From Epiperipatus broadwayi (taxonomy: Eukaryota; Onychophora; Udeonychophora; Euonychophora; Peripatidae), in assembly GCA_028023455.1 (NCBI GenBank), contig JAQFVV010000143.1, forward strand, positions 534,001 to 598,000: a stretch of DNA of 64,000 nt, given 5' to 3'. A program made the position numbers and the translations under genes. Positions 58,881-64,000 of this stretch are shown piece after piece. Each line of letters opens with the position of its first letter. Within the stretch, counting starts at the first letter, position 1. The notes under the pieces were generated by a model, which searched no databases, was not told the origin of the DNA, and was given only the letters and a program-made list of their open reading frames with translations.

Positions 58881-59640
58881 GACATTAGATTCAAAATACC
58901 TGAAAGTAATATTTTTAGCAATCAAAAAGTGATTGAAAAACAAATGTTTGTAATAAATGTAAACATGGGAAAAAATTCTTGATAATGGTAAATACAATCC
59001 CATAAGTCATTTATTTTCTTGTGAATCATGATTTACTTTGTGCATTGTTGTGCTTGTTCACTTTATATTTTAACTTATGAAATTGTGTCTGCCCTCATCG
59101 CTAATTTAATTTCTTCCTAAATGATTTCATTGATCACACTTACTGCAAATAAGATATTAATTTTAAATTTGTTATCTATTTAATGTACTATGGAATTATA
59201 TTTTCTTTGCTATTCATTTAATTTCTTTAGATTATATTTGCACTTGGCAGTAGTTAAATTTCTTTCTAAATGTTTACATGAAACATACTTTTGGAATATT
59301 TGTTTCTCAATTATCCTTTTTCATTAAAGATGTTAATTTTCGATGTGTTTTCTAAATAAATTACATTATTTTTATGTTTTCAAGCATTATTTTTGTATTT
59401 TTTTAATGTTATTTTTATTATATAAAAGAAATGAAACTTATCAATTAGCATTTTCCCATCTACTTTGGAATATAGATATGGTTCTAACAATGGTTATTAT
59501 CTACATGCAACTAGCACCTTATTTATAATTAATAGTATGATCTCTGATAGTGTCATAATTACAGTGTATACATTTATATTTTAATAATTGTAGAAATTCA
59601 TTTATCTATATCAATTAAGATAAGAAAACTGTACCTATGT
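58881..59640. other. Intergenic, no gene seen
   Basis: AT-rich, T-biased. The frame at 59343-59528 is poly-hydrophobic without motif. Confidence 0.5.
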
Positions 59641-59649
59641 ATGTAATCA

Positions 59650-60420
59650 TTGCAGCATATTAAAGTAATAGTCCAAATCAATGAGACCAACAGAAGCTCC
59701 CAAATCTGTTGGCTTAATCTTCAGGGACAAATCCTCTGGGTCTTAATGTTCATCAATATTTCTGCTCCTTCAAATTATTTTCTTCACTTCAACAACCAAA
59801 AGAGAGTTTTGCAGCCAAAAGATAGTTTTAATTTTTATGACTTTTTTTTTTTATAGCTGCACTTATTAATTATATTCTAGAGTATAACTGAGTGTTATAT
59901 ACCATATTTTAGCATGGGTGCATTCTTAATGGGTTATAAATTCTGGAACTTTTTTTAGCCAAAATATTTTAATCCCAGAAACATTTTTTGTTTGTTTGTT
60001 GGAGATTTACAGGGCAATCAAATGATTTTAATTAACTTCAAAACATTCATTTATTTCTATAACACATTTATTTCGCACATATTTTTGTTTAGCTTTGAAA
60101 ATGGTTTATTTATTCCATTCAGAAACAATTCTTTAAATTTTAATTTACTAAAATTCCTTCTTTTTTAAAATCCCAATCATTCAATCCTACTACTATTTTA
60201 GAATTTAGGTCAGTATATTTTTATACATAATCCTCCAATTTCTCAATGTTTTTTTTTTCTTCTTGCATTTTATTTTTCAATACTGTTTCTATTTATAATT
60301 TGATTCCAAAACTCTTTGCATGAAAGATATTCTCCAAAGTTTGAAAATTGTTAGTTATGTGCTTCCATTTCGAAAAGATTTATTTTAATCTTATTTTGTT
60401 TGTCGTTAAATCAATCAGGG
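59650..60420. repeat. Diverged repeat, copy A (partner 62750-63540)
   Basis: Shares with 62750-63540, in the same order, TTGGCTTAATCTTCAGGGACAAATCC-like sequence, TATTCTAGAGTATAACTGA, and T-rich blocks with CATTCATTTATTTCTAT. Clearly diverged; element type unknown. Confidence 0.5.
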
Positions 60421-61400
60421 ATTTATTTTTGGATTTCTTATTCCAAAATTAATTTATCCATATTTATACAAGTGCCTACATCCTTAAGCTATTGTCTAAT
60501 CATAATGCAGCTATTTTTATTTCTAATTATATATTATGATAAATTTAACTGACTCATTTAATCAGCTATCTAATCTAGGCATTATAGCTCACATCTTTAG
60601 CTTTAGTGTTTGCTTTTTTAAGAGTGAAATTTTAGGACAATTAGCTATCATTATTGCCAGGTTTGGTTGGACATTAATGAAATTCCAAAGGCACTATCAA
60701 TTTTTCTATTAAATTTTCATTATCAACATGTTCTATACATGTTTTTGATTATGTAATCAGTGGACAATTCTCAATCTCTCATCAGTTTCTGGCCTGCACA
60801 TTAGGTATACTTTTATGCCACCCTCAAAACATTACCTCTGTTTGCAGATTTTCATCTTTAGCCTATTTCTCCTTAACAATAACTTATTTTCATTTGTCTA
60901 ATCCATATTTTGTGGTTTATCAGCTATTTTAAAAAATGTTGCTTATCTTTTACCATTTTCAAACTTTTATGCTTGTTTCATTATTACCTGTTGGCTCACA
61001 CAATTTATTGTTTCCATTAATCTCCACCAAAGTATAATAATGCAATTTTTGCTTATTCTCATTATTTCATTTAATATTGATACATACATAAATTATTTAG
61101 ACTCATTATTAACATAGTTTGATAACATGTATGTTCCTTTGATGATATCATATTTCCAAGTGAAATGTGAGGTTCAAAATTTTGACTGCCAATTTGTTCT
61201 ATGTATGTTGTCTTTTCTGACTGCACCAACTTTATTGTTAGCTCTTAATAGATTTATTCATCAATTGAATATGTTTAGAAATGAGCTATATAAATTATTA
61301 ATAATATACATGCATGAACAAATACAAATGAATGAAAAAAATAATGATTGCAACTACTTTTAATAACAGCATACATTTTTCTTTCATCACCTCAATGCTA
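60421..61400. other. Intergenic, no gene seen
   Basis: T-rich. The 78-codon frame at 61127-61363 lacks any recognisable motif. Confidence 0.5.
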
Positions 61401-61401
61401 T

Positions 61402-61545
61402 TTACTGTAAGCTTTAATAAGTAATAGATTCCAGATGATAGTGCTTAATAAGTCCCAGTTCTGTGCTGACATCCAATATTCCATACTATTTTCAACCCTA
61501 TGGCTATTATCTGGCATCTATTACTTACTAAAGCTTACAGTAATT
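61402..61545. repeat. Small inverted-repeat element (~144 bp, ~40-bp arms)
   Basis: TTACTGTAAGCTTTAATAAG at 61402 is inverted at ACTAAAGCTTACAGTAA near 61527-61543. The arms continue through TAATAGATTCCAGATGATAG and CTATTATCTGGCATCTATTA. MITE-like. Confidence 0.7.
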
Positions 61546-61837
61546 GGCATAAAAGTAGTGAAAGAAAAATATATGTTGTTTGTCATATCAAATCTTTCCT
61601 TCAGAAGCGGACTAATCCAGATTCCTTCCTTATCTGATCAGATTGAGCACGCATTGTCACTAGCCAATGTGTAAGCATGTAGATAACCAATATATAAATA
61701 TGGCCAAAGGATGAAACATAAGTATGGCCAAAGTGTATAAAATTCTACCATTGGGTAGGCTCTCTGAATCTGATTGCAGTCAGTAAGGAAGGGGATCTGG
61801 CAATAAATAGTCAGCCTTTTTGGTTGCAAGCCAGAGA

Positions 61838-61985
61838 ACATCTGTCTAATCTAAGCAATAATGCACTCTCTTAGGAGAGAGAGAGAGAGAGAAATGTCTG
61901 TCTAACCTAAATGATAGTATGCACTCTTAGGAGAGAGATATAACATCTGTATAACCTGAATGACTGAACATGCTCTCAATTGAAA
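61838..61985. repeat. Imperfect tandem repeat with (GA)n, ~65-bp unit, three copies
   Basis: CATCTGTCTAATCTAAGCAA..GCACTCTCTTAGGAGAGAG recurs as TGTCTGTCTAACCTAAATGA..GCACTCTTAGGAGAGAG and CATCTGTATAACCTGAATGA. The first copy contains a (GA)n expansion. Confidence 0.75.
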
Positions 61986-62090
61986 TCACTTTCAACTGTG
62001 GTGTTTATACTATAATCATTATCGATACATCTATGTAGTGAGGCAAATCCATTATAAGATTGGAAGCTGCTACGACTATGGCTGATTCGT

Positions 62091-62225
62091 GGCAAGCTGT
62101 CCAGTACAACCAGAAGAGTCTTGATTAGAACTGGAGGCAAGCTGTCCACTACAGCTGGAAGAGTCTTGACTAGAACTCATGAGACAAACTAAGATATACA
62201 GCTGGAAGTGACTTGTCATTCAGGC
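62091..62225. repeat. 45-bp tandem repeat, about three copies
   Basis: GGCAAGCTGTCCAGTACAAC starts at 62091 and again, with small changes, at 62136. A third diverged copy follows (ATACAGCTGGAAGTGACTTG). Confidence 0.75.
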
Positions 62226-62319
62226 ATGACCAGCACAGTATTAACTATGTTTATGTACAACTGTATTTATGGAGTTTTCATATTTTTATTGATATCACTG
62301 TTGGTTTGATCCTGAAATC

Positions 62320-62480
62320 TGCAATTCAGATCAAACAACAGATTTGATGCAGTCAGACAAAAGGAAAATTTTTCCTACGAATGGAAAAATGGTATAAAAT
62401 ACACCAAACAACAGATTTGGGCAGTCAGATGAAAGGAATATTTTTTCCCCATTGACTGGAAAAATACTATAAAATACCCT
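62320..62480. repeat. ~78-bp tandem repeat, two copies
   Basis: AACAACAGATTTGATGCAGT..GGTATAAAATACACC is followed by AACAACAGATTTGGGCAGT..CTATAAAATACCC. Together with the two arrays before it this could be an LTR promoter region, but no LTR borders were found. Confidence 0.7.
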
Positions 62481-62749
62481 AATTCAACAGGAAAATATAT
62501 ATATATATATATTTCCCCACAACTGGAAAAGTACAATAAGCTAGAGTCGTGATATTACATTGGTTTATTTTAATAATGTATATAGATAATATTTACAATT
62601 AATAATGATTTTTTAATGCTGTTTTACTTACAGAATATTTATTTATATATCAAGCATTTTAATAATGAAAGTTATGTTGATTTAACTGTACTAGTTAAGA
62701 TTAAAAAATTTTACTTCAACATATGTCATCATCATAGTGCTCTAAAATA

Positions 62750-63540
62750 ATAATGTTGATGAGACCTGTCACAAATTCTCTAAACTGTTAGCTTAATTTT
62801 TGGGAACAAATCCCCTGGCCTCAATGTCAGTAGATGTTTCTTCTGCTTCAAGTTATACTCGTCACTCCAGCAATCTTGTTATTTTCCTTTTATTGCTGGC
62901 CTCCTCCATTGTATTTTAGAATATAACTGAACACTAGAATATTATATATCATACTTTAATTCAGTTATATTCTTAAATGGATCAAAGTATTTTTCATATA
63001 TGGATCTTAATTAGGTACTTTAATTCAGTTATATTCTTAAATGGATCAAAGTATTTTTCATATATGGACCTTAATTAGGTCTGAAAATAATATTTTGATT
63101 AATTCCAAAAACATATTTATTTAGTTTCTATAAAATTCATTTAATGCTTGAATGTTTTTGGAATTTATTTATTTTATTTCATTCTCAAAACATTTATTTG
63201 AATTTTATTTTTTTTAAATTCATTCTTTTCTAATATCCCACAAATTTCATCCCTTACAATTGAAGATTCACTTTAAAGTTCAGTAATAAACAAGTTGAAT
63301 AACATATTTGTAAATTACACTTTATTACTTATACTCAATAGTAATGCAATCAACTTTACATTGGCTTTATCTGTAAAAGATTCACAAACTGAAAAGATCT
63401 TTGTCATTCTTTTTCACATCTCATCATACTTATGTAATTTTTTTTTTTGATTGTTTTTTTCTTTTTTATCTAAAGCATTTTGTTAGAAATTATCTTATTA
63501 AATTCTTTTTTTTTTTTAATTTTGCTTTTGCTATAGTTTC
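62750..63540. repeat. Diverged repeat, copy B, containing a 64-bp tandem duplication
   Basis: Partner of 59650-60420. At 62952-63079 a 64-bp unit (TACTTTAATTCAGTTATATT..CTTAATTAGG) is duplicated almost perfectly. Confidence 0.55.
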
Positions 63541-64000
63541 ATTTCATTAAACTGTTGTTTTTAACTATCATAACATTAATTTTATTTTAAACTCTTTTTT
63601 TTTTTTTAACAAACTCAATATTTTTTCCATTTGTATTATTTATTTTTGGAATTCAAACTGTATTTTATAATCATACAATTATTTAGGCTGCACAATGGAG
63701 TTTGCTATTAACTGATAGATCCTTTGGTCAAACTCCTTGAAACTTTAAAGGAAATAAGCAGGTCAAATTCCTAATATTCACCATATTTTCCTGTTGCAGT
63801 TGTTATTATCTTCAAACTATTTATATGGCAAATGAACATGTATGGGCTGCTATCCATTATACATTTGCCAAAACAAGTTTTTGTTTCTAAGTTTAAGATT
63901 AAGACAATACCATAATTCTTCTCAATTTCCTGATAGTTCTTAATTGAAATATTAATTGGAGTTTTTAATATAGAATGAATAGTTGCATGCATGTGCACTA
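63541..64000. other. Intergenic, no gene seen
   Basis: AT-rich with T-runs. The 75-codon minus frame at 63998-63771 runs to the window edge and has no recognisable motif. Confidence 0.45.

Noticed and set aside
1-64000. CRISPR arrays, bacterial operons or prophage
   Set aside because: The repeats are tandem, inverted or retroelement LTRs without regular spacers; coding content is eukaryotic transposable elements.

Overview
This window looks like AT-rich intergenic DNA (about three-quarters A+T by eye) from an invertebrate animal, made almost entirely of transposable elements. RTE-type LINE, Penelope-like, Merlin, hAT and Ty3/gypsy elements with roughly 2-2.7 kb LTRs occur side by side. There are no operons or prokaryotic gene arrays and no convincing intact host gene. 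The species cannot be named from sequence alone; arthropod or chelicerate, mollusc and cnidarian sources all remain possible.

Layout. 1-1920: degenerate RTE-clade LINE, cut by the left edge, with a (GAT)n 3' tail, followed by a hammerhead-ribozyme-like core (~2022-2066). 2502-4129: hAT element with a perfect 8-bp target duplication and a decayed transposase on the minus strand. 4838-7780: tRNA-like SINE pieces and an unexplained GC-richer block. 8795-10917: Penelope-like element with RT and a GIY-YIG-like end, framed by 118-bp inverted repeats. 13535-13721: long inverted repeat. 14749-15110: hAT MITE with a perfect 8-bp duplication. 15610-16815: second RTE relic, split by a short TIR element. 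18375-20663: three-level nest of Merlin-family elements. 23149-26050: inverted-repeat element and a reversed relative of it, the latter split by a 2158-bp solo LTR (23800-25957). 26950-29110: Ty3/gypsy gag-pol pseudogene, minus strand.

29618-42059: a 12.4-kb non-autonomous LTR retrotransposon on the minus strand, with 2.7-kb LTRs, PBS, PPT and ATAT duplication. Inside it are another LTR (33996-36148) and probably an LTR-like plus-strand segment (37549-38710). 44726-51768: a younger 7.0-kb non-autonomous LTR element on the plus strand, with 1.94-kb LTRs, PBS, PPT and GTTT duplication. Both elements encode the same two things: a coiled-coil gag-like protein ending in a GPF-type motif, and an isolated integrase C-terminal GPY/F tail. 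Neither shows protease, RT, RNase H or an integrase core. 52376-64000 holds tandem and inverted repeats, one more hammerhead-like core (58837-58880, minus) and little recognisable coding.

How the parts work together: only the 44726-51768 element looks close to intact, and it would need an autonomous Ty3/gypsy partner in trans. The pol pseudogene at 26950-29110 shows that such lineages existed in this genome but is itself dead. The most interesting signals are the shared architecture of the two non-autonomous LTR families, the hammerhead-like cores with the inverted-repeat Penelope element, and the Merlin nest.
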